DNA of 64,000 nt from Bradyrhizobium sp. B097 (GTDB lineage Bacteria > Pseudomonadota > Alphaproteobacteria > Rhizobiales > Xanthobacteraceae). The notes beneath the pieces were generated by a model. It saw only the letters and a program-made list of their open reading frames with translations, did no database searches and was not told the DNA's origin. The stretch's first letter is position 1. Each line of letters begins with the position of its first letter. The translations under genes were made by a program, and so were the position numbers. The stretch lies in the NCBI RefSeq assembly GCF_038957035.1, contig NZ_CP152412.1, positions 8,614,501 through 8,678,500 of the forward strand, given 5' to 3'. Positions 8,412 to 18,500 of the stretch are shown here, piece after piece.

Positions 8412-9365
8412 CTAGCTCCGCTTGATGCGCGGATCGATCGCGGCCTGCGCGATATCGACCAGGAGATTGAGCAGCACGAAGAACAGCGCCAGCACCAGGA
8501 TCGTGCCCTGCAACAGCGGAAGATCGCGCTGGAAGATCGCCGAGTTCAGCAGGAGCCCCGAGCCCGGCCAGGAGAACACGGTCTCGATCAGGATCGAGCC
8601 GCCGAGCATGTAGCCGAGTTGCAGACCCATCACCGCAAGCGCGGTCGGCGCCGCGTTCTTGATGACGTGGCGGAACACGCCGGTCTCGCGCAGGCCCTTG
8701 GCGCGCAGCGCCTCGACAAAATCCTGGCTCAGGATGTCGCCGGTCAGCGCGCGCACCGTTCGGGTGACGATGCCCATCGGGATCACCGAGGTGGTGATCG
8801 CCGGCAGCACCAGATAGCGCAGATGCTCCCAGTCCCACGCCCAGGCGCCGGAGCCGCCCGGGCCTGCACCGACCGCGGGCAGCCAGTTGAGCTGCACCGA
8901 GAAGATGATGACCAGCACCATGCCGAGCCAGTAATGCGGCAGCGAGACACCGGCGATGGCAACCGACGTCGCGACCTTGTCGACCCAGGTGTCGCGGAAA
9001 TAGCCGGCGATCAGCCCGAACAGCAGGCCGAGCGTGAAGCCGATCATCGCGGCCGCAATCGCCAGCATCACGGTGTTGCCGACCGCGCGCATCACCTCCG
9101 ACAGCACAGGCCGCCCGGTCGCAATCGAATTGCCGAGATCGCCATGGATCGCGCGCCACAGCCACAGGCCAAACTGCACCGGCAATGGGCGATCGAAGCC
9201 GTAGGCGCTGCGCAACTGCGCGGCGAGCTCCTGCGAGGCATCGGCCGGCAGCACCGCGACCAGCGGATCGCCGGGCGTGATGTGCACCAACAGGAAGCAC
9301 ACGAGCGCAACGCTGAGCACGATCGGAATGACGTAGACGATCCGTCTGGACGTATAGGCGAGCAC
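8412..9365 (-). CDS. Dipeptide ABC transporter permease (DppB-like)
   Basis: Inner-membrane permease, 317 residues, with the canonical opening RRIVYVIPIVLSVALVCFLL, the HITPGDP motif and the loop EALRAKGLRETGVFRHVIKN that contacts the ATPases. It ends DPRIKRS, as DppB proteins usually do. First permease of the operon. A palindromic repeat separates it from the binding-protein gene upstream. Confidence 0.95.
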   Translation of the reverse strand: MLAYTSRRIVYVIPIVLSVALVCFLLVHITPGDPLVAVLPADASQELAAQLRSAYGFDRPLPVQFGLWLWRAIHGDLGNSIATGRPVLSEVMRAVGNTVMLAIAAAMIGFTLGLLFGLIAGYFRDTWVDKVATSVAIAGVSLPHYWLGMVLVIIFSVQLNWLPAVGAGPGGSGAWAWDWEHLRYLVLPAITTSVIPMGIVTRTVRALTGDILSQDFVEALRAKGLRETGVFRHVIKNAAPTALAVMGLQLGYMLGGSILIETVFSWPGSGLLLNSAIFQRDLPLLQGTILVLALFFVLLNLLVDIAQAAIDPRIKRS

Positions 9366-9380
9366 GTTGGGTTCTTTCTT

Positions 9381-9540
9381 CCTTCTCCCCTTGTGGGAGA
9401 AGGTGGCGCGCAGAGCGCGCCGGATGAGGGGTTCTATCCGCGGATCCAGTCATTTTATTTCAGCGAGGAGTGTCCGCGGAGACACCCCCTCACCCGGCTT
9501 CGCTCTCGCGAAGCCACCCTCTCCCACAAGGGGAGAGGGG
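9381..9540. repeat. Dispersed palindromic repeat, family A (copy 2)
   Basis: Outer arms CCTTCTCCCCTTGTGGGAGA and CTCTCCCACAAGGGGAGAGG, with inner GATGAGGGGT and ACCCCCTCACCCGG. It lies between the binding-protein stop and the permease start of the same operon, where it could attenuate transcription or stabilise mRNA. Confidence 0.85.
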
Positions 9541-9562
9541 ACCTAGAGCGCCGCGCGTTAAC

Positions 9563-11215
9563 TCACGGCACGACCGAGACCGGCGAAAAGTCGACGAACC
9601 AGCTCTTCGGCTGCACAAAGCCCTTGACCTTCGGGCTCATCGCGCGCGGCGCAACGTCGTGAGCGACGTACAGGAACGCCGCATCGTCGACCGAGGCGGC
9701 GTGCAGTTCGGCAAGCGCGGCGTCGCGCGCCGCCGGTTCGAAGGTCTGGCGGGCCTTCTTCACCAGCTCATCGAACTTCGGATTGTTGATGAAGCCCCAA
9801 TTGTTCGAGACAGGCGGCGCCATACCCGATTGCAGGAAGCGCACCAGCGCGAAGAACGGATCCATCGCCGCATAGGTGACGTTGGTCGCGTTCGATCCAT
9901 TGGCCGACGGATCCTTGGCGCCGCGCCGCCAGTTGGTGAACAGCGTATTCCACTCGATGACGTCGAGCTGCACATCGAAGTAGCACTCGGCCAAAGCCTG
10001 CTGCAGATACTCGTTCATGGGCAGCGGCAGCATCTGGCCCGAGCCCGACGCCGAGGTCTGGATCTTGACCGTCAGCTTCTTGTTCGGACCGAAGCCGGCC
10101 TCCTGCATCAGCTTCTGCGCGGCCGGCTTGTCATACTTGATCTGGAAGGTCGGGTTGCCGCGCCAGGGATGGCCGGGCTCGAACGTGCCGGTTGCCGGCA
10201 CCATCAGCCCCGCAAGCAGGCCGTCGCGCAGCCCTTCGCGATCGATGCAGAGATTGGCGGCCTTGCGGACGCGGATGTCATTCCACGGCGAGCCCTCGAC
10301 GCGGGAGAACTGCCACGGCCAGACATGCGGCTCCTCGTTGGAATAGAGATTGAAGCCACGCTGCTTGATTTCGGGCAGCGCGTCGGGCGCCGGCGCCTCG
10401 ATCCAGTTCACCTGCCCCGACAGCAGCGCCGCAGTGCGCGCGTTGGCCTCGGGCATCGGCAACAGCACCATCTTGTCGGTCTTCGGCACGCGGGCCTTGT
10501 CCCAGTAGTTCTCGTTCTTCACCAGTTCGAGCCGCTCGCGCGGGGTGAAGCTCGACATCTTCCACGGGCCGGTGCCCGAAGCGTCCTTGGCGAACGCGGC
10601 CCATGCGGCCTGCGACTTCGCCTTGGCGTCGGCACCTTCGGCCTTGTCGTAGAATTGCTGCCACTTGGCCGGGCTTGCCATGAACAGATTGGTGAGGTTG
10701 ATCGGCAGGAAGCTGTCCGGCTCCTTGGTGGTCAACTCCACCGTCATGTCGTCGATCTTGCGCGCCGAGACCAAGGTCGGCATGCGCGAGGCGGTGACAC
10801 CGACCTGGCTCGCATCGTATTGCGGCGCGTCCTGCTTCAGCACCTTGTCGACGTTCCAGACCACCGCATCGGCATTGAACGGCGAGCCGTCGTGAAAGCT
10901 GACGCCGGGACGCAGCTTGAAGACCCACTTCGTCTTGTCGGCTTCGTCGACCTTCCACTCGGTGGCAAGGCCCGGAATCAGCGCGCTCGCCTTGTCCGAC
11001 GAGGACAGGTCCCACATCGTCAGCGCGTCATACATCGTGAGCCCGGTGAAGCGATTGCCCTCAAAACCCTGGTCGGGCTGCCCGAGCGTGCGCGGAATAT
11101 CGGCAGCCGTCATGCCAATGCGCAGCACGGACTCAGCGCTGGCGATCGCCGGCACACAATTGGCGATCGCAAGCGCCAGCATGATCGCCGTCGCATTGGT
11201 CTTCCTGTTACGCAT
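9563..11215 (-). CDS. Peptide/nickel-type ABC transporter substrate-binding protein
   Basis: Periplasmic SBP_bac_5-family receptor. The chosen ATG at 11215 gives a signal peptide MRNRKTNATAIMLALAIANC ending near AIASA-ES; the longest ORF starts 75 bases earlier but adds a non-family extension. Family features are GLATEWKVDEADKTKWVFKL, FHDGSPFNADAVVWNVDKV and a C-terminal FVQPKSWFVDFSPV. About 550 residues. It is upstream of the permease and ATPase genes on the same strand and should deliver substrate to them. A paralogue with the same domain order is divergently encoded at 11426. Confidence 0.93.
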   Translation of the reverse strand: MRNRKTNATAIMLALAIANCVPAIASAESVLRIGMTAADIPRTLGQPDQGFEGNRFTGLTMYDALTMWDLSSSDKASALIPGLATEWKVDEADKTKWVFKLRPGVSFHDGSPFNADAVVWNVDKVLKQDAPQYDASQVGVTASRMPTLVSARKIDDMTVELTTKEPDSFLPINLTNLFMASPAKWQQFYDKAEGADAKAKSQAAWAAFAKDASGTGPWKMSSFTPRERLELVKNENYWDKARVPKTDKMVLLPMPEANARTAALLSGQVNWIEAPAPDALPEIKQRGFNLYSNEEPHVWPWQFSRVEGSPWNDIRVRKAANLCIDREGLRDGLLAGLMVPATGTFEPGHPWRGNPTFQIKYDKPAAQKLMQEAGFGPNKKLTVKIQTSASGSGQMLPLPMNEYLQQALAECYFDVQLDVIEWNTLFTNWRRGAKDPSANGSNATNVTYAAMDPFFALVRFLQSGMAPPVSNNWGFINNPKFDELVKKARQTFEPAARDAALAELHAASVDDAAFLYVAHDVAPRAMSPKVKGFVQPKSWFVDFSPVSVVP

Positions 11216-11425
11216 CTGAGCAACCCCTTCGAAGTCTGGTGACGTTTTAGTGATTATTTCTTGGGCAAGCGTATGCAATGCCTGTGCCAAGGGGAATAGT
11301 TCTTCAGCAAATAACCGCCGGGCGCGTCATTTCTTCCCACCTCGCGCCTGAACCGTGCGAAGATGCCTATTCTGGCATCATGCTTGCAGGATTTGGCCCC
11401 GACTTCCCACCAACGGAGCCTCCAT
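11216..11425. promoter_or_regulatory. Divergent promoter region of the two binding-protein genes
   Basis: The 210-base gap separates two binding-protein starts that point away from each other, so it must hold both promoters. It is AT-richer than its neighbours. No clear operator palindrome was recognised. Confidence 0.5.
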
Positions 11426-13033
11426 ATGCGCGCGCGCAATTCGATCCTGACGGCGGCAATGGCGCTCGCCCTGACCGCGGGCTGGCCGGCCACCTCAGCG
11501 CGAGCAGAGTCCATTGTGCGCTACGGCATTTCGATGGCCGACATTCCGCTGACGACCGGCCAGCCCGATCGCGGCGCCGGCGCCTATCAGTTCACGGCCT
11601 ACACGATCTACGATCCGCTGGTGGCCTGGGAGATGGACGTTGCCGACCGGCCGGGCAAACTGGTGCCCGGGCTCGCGACCGAATGGAAGGTCGACGACAA
11701 CGACAAGACCAAGTGGCGCTTCACGTTGCGCAAGGGCGTCAAATTCCACGACGGCAGCGACTTCAACGCCGACGCGGTGATCTGGAATCTCGACAAGGTG
11801 CTGAACGACAAGGCACCGCAATTCGACAAGCGGCAGAGCGCCCAGGTCAAGACCCGGCTGCCCTCGGTCGCGAGCTACGCCAAGATCGACGACCAGACCG
11901 TCGAGATCACCACCAAGACGGTCGACTCCTTCTTCCCCTACCAGATGCTCTGGTTCCTGGTCTCGAGCCCCGCGCAATATGAGAAGCTCGGCAAGGACTG
12001 GGACAAGTTCGCCAGCCAGCCCTCCGGCACCGGCCCGTTCAAGCTGACCAAGCTGGTGCCGCGCGAGCTCGCCGAGCTGACCAAGAACCCGGACTATTGG
12101 GACAAGAAGCGGCTTGCGAAGGTCGACAAGATGATCCTGATCCCGATGCCGGAGGCGCTGACCCGCACCAACGCGCTGCTGGCCGGTCAGGTCGACCTGA
12201 TCGAAACCCCGGCGCCCGACGCCGTGCCGCAGCTCAAGGCCGCCGGCATGAGGATCGTCGACAACGTGACGCCGCATGTCTGGAATTATCACTTGAGCGT
12301 GCTGCCGGGTTCGCCCTGGACCGACATCCGCCTGCGCAAGGCGCTCAACCTCGCAATCGACCGCGATGCGGTGGTTGGCCTCATGAATGGCCTGGCCAAG
12401 CCCGCCAAGGGCCAGGTCGACCCGTCGAGCCCGTGGTTCGGCAAGCCGACCTTCGAACTGAAATACGACCTCGCGGCCGCGAAGAAGCTGGTTGAGGAAG
12501 CCGGCTATTCCAAGGACAAACCGCTGAAGACCACCTTCATCATCGCCCAGGGCGGCACCGGGCAGATGCTGTCGCTGCCGATGAACGAATTCCTGCAGCA
12601 GAGCTTCAAGGAGATCGGCATCGACATCGACTTCAAGGTGGTCGAGCTCGAGACACTCTATTCGCACTGGCGCAAGGGCGCGGCCGACGAGATGAACGCC
12701 GGCATCACCGCCAACAACATCGCCTATGTCACCTCGGATCCGCTCTACGCCATCGTGCGGTTCTTCCATTCCGGCCAGGTGGCGCCGACCGGCGTCAACT
12801 GGGGCGGCTACAAGAATCCGAAGGTCGACGCGCTGATCGACGAGGCCAAACAGACCTTCGACAGTGCGAAACAGGATGCGCTGCTGGCGCAGGCGCACGC
12901 GCTGATCGTCGACGATGCCGCGCTGGTGTGGGTGGTGCACGACACCAATCCGCACGCGCTGTCGCCGAAGGTGAAAACCTTCGTGCAGGCGCAGCACTGG
13001 TTCCAGGATCTGACGCAGATCGGACTGGAGTAG
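11426..13033 (+). CDS. Second peptide/nickel-type ABC transporter substrate-binding protein
   Basis: Periplasmic SBP_bac_5 receptor of 535 residues. The start MRARNSILTAAMALALTAGW gives a signal peptide cleaved near SARA-ES; the frame is open 63 bases further upstream, but that part has no signal character. Large blocks match the divergent paralogue (GLATEWKVDDNDKTKW; FHDGSDFNADAVIWNLDKV; LPMNEFLQQ; SPKVKTFVQAQHWF), so the pair arose by duplication. No second permease set is present, which suggests that both receptors feed the same importer and widen its substrate range. Four positions in the matching blocks show conservative change only. Confidence 0.93.
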   Translation: MRARNSILTAAMALALTAGWPATSARAESIVRYGISMADIPLTTGQPDRGAGAYQFTAYTIYDPLVAWEMDVADRPGKLVPGLATEWKVDDNDKTKWRFTLRKGVKFHDGSDFNADAVIWNLDKVLNDKAPQFDKRQSAQVKTRLPSVASYAKIDDQTVEITTKTVDSFFPYQMLWFLVSSPAQYEKLGKDWDKFASQPSGTGPFKLTKLVPRELAELTKNPDYWDKKRLAKVDKMILIPMPEALTRTNALLAGQVDLIETPAPDAVPQLKAAGMRIVDNVTPHVWNYHLSVLPGSPWTDIRLRKALNLAIDRDAVVGLMNGLAKPAKGQVDPSSPWFGKPTFELKYDLAAAKKLVEEAGYSKDKPLKTTFIIAQGGTGQMLSLPMNEFLQQSFKEIGIDIDFKVVELETLYSHWRKGAADEMNAGITANNIAYVTSDPLYAIVRFFHSGQVAPTGVNWGGYKNPKVDALIDEAKQTFDSAKQDALLAQAHALIVDDAALVWVVHDTNPHALSPKVKTFVQAQHWFQDLTQIGLE

Positions 13034-13196
13034 GTGTCGTCCCGGCGAAGGCCGGGACCCATACGCCGCGGCCGGCGCAATAGGCAAGCGGCCAGACAGC
13101 TTTCTAACGACACCCATTTGTGGTTATGGGTCCCGGCCTTCGCCGGGACGACACCGGGTTTGTGGCGTCTATTTCGTCGTCAGCCGGGACGACAGC
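13034..13196. repeat. Dispersed palindromic repeat, family B (copy 1)
   Basis: GTGTCGTCCCGGCGAAGGCC right after the stop codon and the inverse GGCCTTCGCCGGGACGACAC ending near 13155, plus a third partial unit CCGGGACGACA near 13185. It lies between convergent genes and can form a long hairpin that could act as a bidirectional terminator. Confidence 0.85.
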
Positions 13197-13209
13197 CGAT
13201 TTGCGGCGC

Positions 13210-15444
13210 TTATTTCGTCGTCAATGCGAAGGCGCCATCCCAATCGTCCGGCGGCGGCTCCTTCTGGAAGGCGCGGATGCGCGCCTCATAGAGGCGGTAG
13301 AGATATTGCAGCGTCTGCGCCTCGTCGGTCTTGCGACCGCGCTCGATCGCGGCGAGCGCGCCGTCCCAGTCGCGGCTGCGGTAACAGGCGAGCATCTCGA
13401 TGGTCAGGTTGCGCAGCCGCTGGAAGCGGCCGGAACCAGCCACGTCCTCGCGGCCGGCGATCGCGTAGATCACCTCGGGCTCCTTCTTGCCCTTCACCAT
13501 GATGAAGTCGAGTTCGAGGATCGCGAACTTTTCCTTCACCGCGAGCGCGGTCTTCGATCCCACGATGATCGGGAAGCCGTATTCCTTGGACTGCCCCTCG
13601 AGCCGCGCCGCCAGATTGACGCTGTCGCCGAGCACCGAATAATTGAACTTGAGATCGGACCCCATATTGCCGACCACGCAGGTGCCGGTGTTGAGGCCGA
13701 CGCCCATGTTGAGCGGCACATAGACGTGGCCACCGTCCTGCGCTTCCTGTTCGCGCTTGCGGTTGAGGTCGCCGACGTGCCCCAGCATGTCAAGCGCGGC
13801 GTCGCAGGCGTTGAGCTGGTGCTGCTTGTCGTCGAGCGGCGCATTCCAGAATGCCATGATGGCGTCGCCCATATATTTGTCGATATAGCCTTTGCGTGCG
13901 AGGATCGCGTTGGTGAGCGGCGTGAGGAAACGGTTCATCAGCGCCGTGAGGCCTTGCGGATCGCGCTTGTAGGTTTCCGAGATCGAGGTGAAGCCGCGCA
14001 TGTCCGAGAACATGATGGTCATCTCGCGCTCCTCGCCGCCGAGCACGAGCCGCTCCGGCGATTGCGCCAGCTGCTCGACCAGCGCGGGCGACATGTACTG
14101 CACGAATTGCGACCTGATCTGCCGGCGCTGCTGCTGTTCGCGCACGAAGGCGGAGAAGATCAGCGTGAGATAGATCGCCGTGGTCGACATCAGCGGATAG
14201 GTGAAATCGATCAGGAGCCGGTGCTGGGAATAGAAATACCAGGACGTGCCGGTCAGCACCGAGGCGAACATCCCGCCGACAACCACCAGCGTGATCGGAC
14301 CGAACTTCGGCGCGAAGGCGATGACCAGGAGCCCCATGATCAGCGCGGCGAAGAACTCGATGCCGATGCCGTAGTTCGGTTGCGAAACCACGTCACCGGT
14401 CAGCGCGCTCTCCAGCACCTGGGCGTGAACCTCGACCCCGGGCATCGCCGGCGTCACCGGCGTGGTCTTGATGTCGTTCAGCCCGACCGCCGAGGTGCCG
14501 ATCACGATCAGCTTGCCGGCGATCCTGTCCGGCGGCACGCGCCCGTCCAGCACGTCGACGGCCGAGACATAGATCGAGGGATCGCGGCGGGCGTAGTGGA
14601 TCCAAAGCTGGCCGTGGAGATCGGTCGGGATCGCAAAGCCCTTGAGGCCCAGGCTCTTGATACCGGCCTTGTCGGCCTTGATCAGGATGGTGCCCGAGCC
14701 GCTCGCCACCCGAAGCATCTCGAAAGTCAGCGACGGCATGGTGATGCCCTGCGCGACCATCATCATCGGCACCCGCCTGACGATGCCGTCGCGTTCCGGC
14801 CTGATCGTGAACAGGCCGCGCCCGGCGGCCGCCTCCTCCAGCACCGGCACATTGCGCAGCAACCCCGGAAACATGAACATGAAGGGCTGCGGCTCTTCGC
14901 CGAGCATCGCTAGCCCGGTGACCGGGAGCTTTTCGTTGAGGTCGGCGCGCACGTTGGGCCCGCCCGATTCGCCGAGCACCACACGCGAGTTCTTGATGGC
15001 GTCGGCCAGGATGCTGTCGTTGCTCGGCAGCTGCCGCAGCCTGGCGCGCATCTCCTCATCGAGGCTGCTGAACGTATCGGCCGCGATATCGGGGTTGAGG
15101 CGGTCGGGCTCGGAGAACACCGCGTCGAACGCGATCACCACGGCGCCGAGCCGGGTGAGGTTGATGACGATGTCGGCAAGCCGAGTCCGCGGCCACGGCC
15201 ATTGCCCGAGCCGGGGGTCAGCGAGGCTCTTCTCGTCGATATCGACGATGGTGACGGGCCGCGCGGTCTTCTGGCGCGGTTCGAGCACCTGGAACGTGTC
15301 AAACGTCCTGACGCGAAGCTCCTGCACCGGAGCCGGATCCGCGATCCGCAGCGCGGCAAAGCCGATCAACAGCGCCACGCAGGCCAACCGCGCATAGCCG
15401 AAGCGCCGTCCGAACCACCTTCGTATCGCCTTCAGCCGTTTCAT
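13210..15444 (-). CDS. CHASE2-domain adenylate/guanylate cyclase
   Basis: Membrane receptor cyclase of 744 residues. One N-terminal helix (about residues 18-35) precedes an extracytoplasmic CHASE2 sensor (about 40-355; VTIVDIDEKSLADP, QWPWPR and ITTP/TP-type ends are typical). Three membrane helices follow (about 358-435), then a class III cyclase domain with metal-binding Asp in MFSDMRGFTSI (~475), KYMGDAIMAFW and YSVLGDSVNLAARLEG. The Lys and Asp expected for ATP specificity are present, so cAMP is the likely product. It starts 93 bases after the stop of the FecR-domain adhesin gene on the same strand, suggesting co-transcription. The sensed signal is unknown. Confidence 0.95.
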   Translation of the reverse strand: MKRLKAIRRWFGRRFGYARLACVALLIGFAALRIADPAPVQELRVRTFDTFQVLEPRQKTARPVTIVDIDEKSLADPRLGQWPWPRTRLADIVINLTRLGAVVIAFDAVFSEPDRLNPDIAADTFSSLDEEMRARLRQLPSNDSILADAIKNSRVVLGESGGPNVRADLNEKLPVTGLAMLGEEPQPFMFMFPGLLRNVPVLEEAAAGRGLFTIRPERDGIVRRVPMMMVAQGITMPSLTFEMLRVASGSGTILIKADKAGIKSLGLKGFAIPTDLHGQLWIHYARRDPSIYVSAVDVLDGRVPPDRIAGKLIVIGTSAVGLNDIKTTPVTPAMPGVEVHAQVLESALTGDVVSQPNYGIGIEFFAALIMGLLVIAFAPKFGPITLVVVGGMFASVLTGTSWYFYSQHRLLIDFTYPLMSTTAIYLTLIFSAFVREQQQRRQIRSQFVQYMSPALVEQLAQSPERLVLGGEEREMTIMFSDMRGFTSISETYKRDPQGLTALMNRFLTPLTNAILARKGYIDKYMGDAIMAFWNAPLDDKQHQLNACDAALDMLGHVGDLNRKREQEAQDGGHVYVPLNMGVGLNTGTCVVGNMGSDLKFNYSVLGDSVNLAARLEGQSKEYGFPIIVGSKTALAVKEKFAILELDFIMVKGKKEPEVIYAIAGREDVAGSGRFQRLRNLTIEMLACYRSRDWDGALAAIERGRKTDEAQTLQYLYRLYEARIRAFQKEPPPDDWDGAFALTTK

Positions 15445-15537
15445 ACCGTCTGGATATCACGCGCGGAGAATTGTTCCAATCGAACAGACGTTGCGCAATG
15501 CAGGATCCAGCCGGCCTTTTCAGGAGGCCGACGCCCA

Positions 15538-18500
15538 TCACGTATAATGAATGATGAAGTCGTTCTGGGACAAGCTTGCCTTCGAGACATTGTGCAACGT
15601 GATCGTGTCTGCACTGTCGATCGTGATCAGCGTATCCGCCGAATTGGTCGGCGACGTCGTCACATGCTGATCGAACCAGCCGCTGAAGGTGCTTGTCGAG
15701 ACGACTGTGGACAGGTCGATCTGGTCCTGGCCCGACGTGAAGTTCAGGATCGTGTCGTGATTGAAGTTCGGCGCAAACACGAACTTGTCCTGATAGCCCG
15801 ATCCGAAGAACACGTCCTTGTCGCTGGTCCCCGTCAGCGTCACCGGCTGAGACGGATTTTGCTGGACGCTGAAGATCAGGTTGACCGTATCGCTCGCGCC
15901 ATGGCCGTCGGTCACGGAGAGCGCGATCTTGTCGGTCGCCGGCGGCGTCTGGCCCGGGTTGTAGACGAGGCCCGGCGACCCGAGCGCGGTGTTGATATCC
16001 GGGAGATGGCCGAGCAGCACTGACGGCGCGACGCTGCTGCCCGAACCGGGGTTCGTCGCGGCCGCCAAGGTGAAGTTCTCGTTGGCGCCGGCATCAACAT
16101 CCGTGACCGTCAGGCCGGAGATCGTTTCGGTCCCGTTGGGATTGTCGGTGATGCTGATGTTGTCGGTATGGATCACCGGCGCGTCGTTGGCGCCGACGAC
16201 ATCGACCGTCAGCGTCGCAGTCCCGGTCGCGCCATGGGCATCGATGGTCTCGACGGTAAACGTGTCGGCATAGGTGCCCTTGGCCAGCGCGTTGATCGCG
16301 GCGGCGTCGGGAACGTAGCTGTAGGTGCCGTCGGCGTTGACCGTAAGCGAGCCGTAGAGGCCCGCGATCGAGGAGTTGACCGCGACGTGGTCCGAGTTGA
16401 GCGCGGCATAGGTCAGCGTCGCCGTCTCGCCATCGTCGACGTCATGGCCGTGCAGCGCGCCGGTGAGCGGGCTGAACGTGTCGTCGGCAGCGGTATCGGT
16501 GAGCGTGCCGGCGTTGACGTCAGCCAGTGTCGGCGCGTCGTTGGCCCCGTTGATCGTGATCGTCACGGGCTGGGTGATGACGCCGCCATGTTGGTCGTCG
16601 ATCTGGATCGAGTAGGTCAACGTCAGCGACTCGCCGGCGGCCAGATAGTCGAAATTCTGATCCGCGGCCGAGAAGGTCCAGGTCTGCGATCCGTTCACAT
16701 GGCCGGTCGAATCCGTCAGCGTCCCCAGCGAAAGCCAGTTCAGGATCGTGGACTGGTCCTCGGGCAGGCCCGCGGTCGCGCCGGATTCCGCCACGCCGGT
16801 GATCGTCATGACGTGGGTGTCGCTGAGATCCACATCGGTGAACGCCACGGTGCCCGATGCGCTGTCCGCCTTCAACGAACCCATCGTGTCGGGCTGCTCG
16901 GGAATAATGGCGGTCTGCGGCGCCGACGTGACGGTGGGCGCGTCATTGCTGCCGGCGATCGTGATCGTCACCGGTTGGCTGATCACGCCGCCATGATGAT
17001 CGTCGATCTTGACCGTGTAGGTCAGCGTCAGCGTCTCGCCGACGGCGAGATAGTCGAAATTGTTGTCCGCGGCCGAGAAGGTCCAGGCCTGCGATCCGTT
17101 CACATGGCCGGTCGAATCCGTCAGCGTCCCCAGCGAGAGCCAGTTCAGGACCGTGGACTCGTCCACAGCCAGGCCCGTGGTCGTGCCGGATTCCGCGACG
17201 CCGGTGATCGACACGGTATGGGTGTCGCTGAGATCGACGTCGGCAAACGCCACCACGCCTTGGGCGACGTCCGGCTTGATCGAGCCGGTCTCGCCGATCG
17301 CCTCGGGGACCGAGGTGGTCGACGGTTCCGATGTGAAGGTCGGGATGTCGTTGGTGCCGGTGATGGTGATCGTGACGGGCTGGGTGACGACGCCGCCATG
17401 GTGGTCGTCGACCTGGATCAGGTAGGTCAGCGTCAGCTTCTCGCCGGCCGCCAGATAGTCGAAATTCTTGTCGGCGGCCGAGAACGTCCAGGCATTGGAT
17501 CCGGCGACGCCGCCGGTCGTATCCTTCAGCGTACCGAGCGACAGCCAGCTCAGGATCGTCGCCTGATCGGGCAGCCCGGTGGTCACGCCGGTTTCGGTGA
17601 CACCGGCCACCGTGACGCTGTGGGTGTCGCTGAGATCGACATCGGTAAAGGTCACCGTGCCGGACGCGGTATCCGGATTCACCGAACCGGTCACGCCCGC
17701 GGCCTCGGTGATGGCCGCCGCCTGGGTCGGCGAGGTGATCACCGGCTTGTCGTCGGTGCCGACGATCGTGATCGTGACCGGGACCGTGACGACGCCGCCA
17801 TGATGGTCGTCGATCTGGACCGTGTAGATCAGCGTCAGCGTCTCGCCGACGGCGAGATAGTCGAAACTCTTGTCGGCGGCCGAGAACGTCCAGGAGCGCG
17901 ATCCCGTCACGCCGTCGGTCGAATCGGTCAGTGTTCCCAGCGACAGCCAGCTCAGCATGGTGGCCTGGCTGGGGATTCCGCCGATGAAGCCGGTCGCGGT
18001 GACGCCGGTGATGGCGACCGTGTGTGTGTCGGTCAAATCGGCATCGGTAAACGTCACCGTGCCATGCGCCGTATCGGGCGTCGCCGAATTCGTCGTCCAC
18101 GGCAGTTCGGTGATCGAACCGGTCTGCGCCGAGGACGTCACGACCGGCGTGTCGTTGGTGCCGGTGATCGTGATGGTGATGGTCTTGAATGCGGTCTCGT
18201 TGCTCAGCGGGTAGTTGTTATCGACGCGCACCATGTAGGTCAGCGTCAGCGTTTCGCCGGCGGCGAGGAAGTCGAAGGCGCCGTCGGCAAGGCTGTAGGT
18301 CCAGGTCGCCGAGCCGATGTTGCTGTTCAGCGGATTGGGGTCGAGCTGCACCGGAATCTCGACCGCTGCGATCGCCGCCTGTTCGGCCGCCGTCAGCGAC
18401 GAGGTGACGTCGTTGCCGCTGGCGTCGTGGTAGCTGAACGTGCTGAAGTTGATGGTTGCAGTCGGCTTGTCGCCGAGATTGACGTCCACCCAGGTGATCT

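Noticed and set aside
9470..11242. 590-codon plus-strand ORF
   Set aside because: Antisense shadow of the signal-peptide-bearing binding protein.
11495..13117. 540-codon minus-strand ORF
   Set aside because: Antisense to the second binding-protein gene, no recognised domain.
13034..13196. Rho-independent terminator
   Set aside because: Strong stem but no T run; treated as a dispersed repeat, although it may still end transcripts.
16530..18150. CRISPR-like array
   Set aside because: Repeats are about 400 bp, in-frame and coding, without short spacers.
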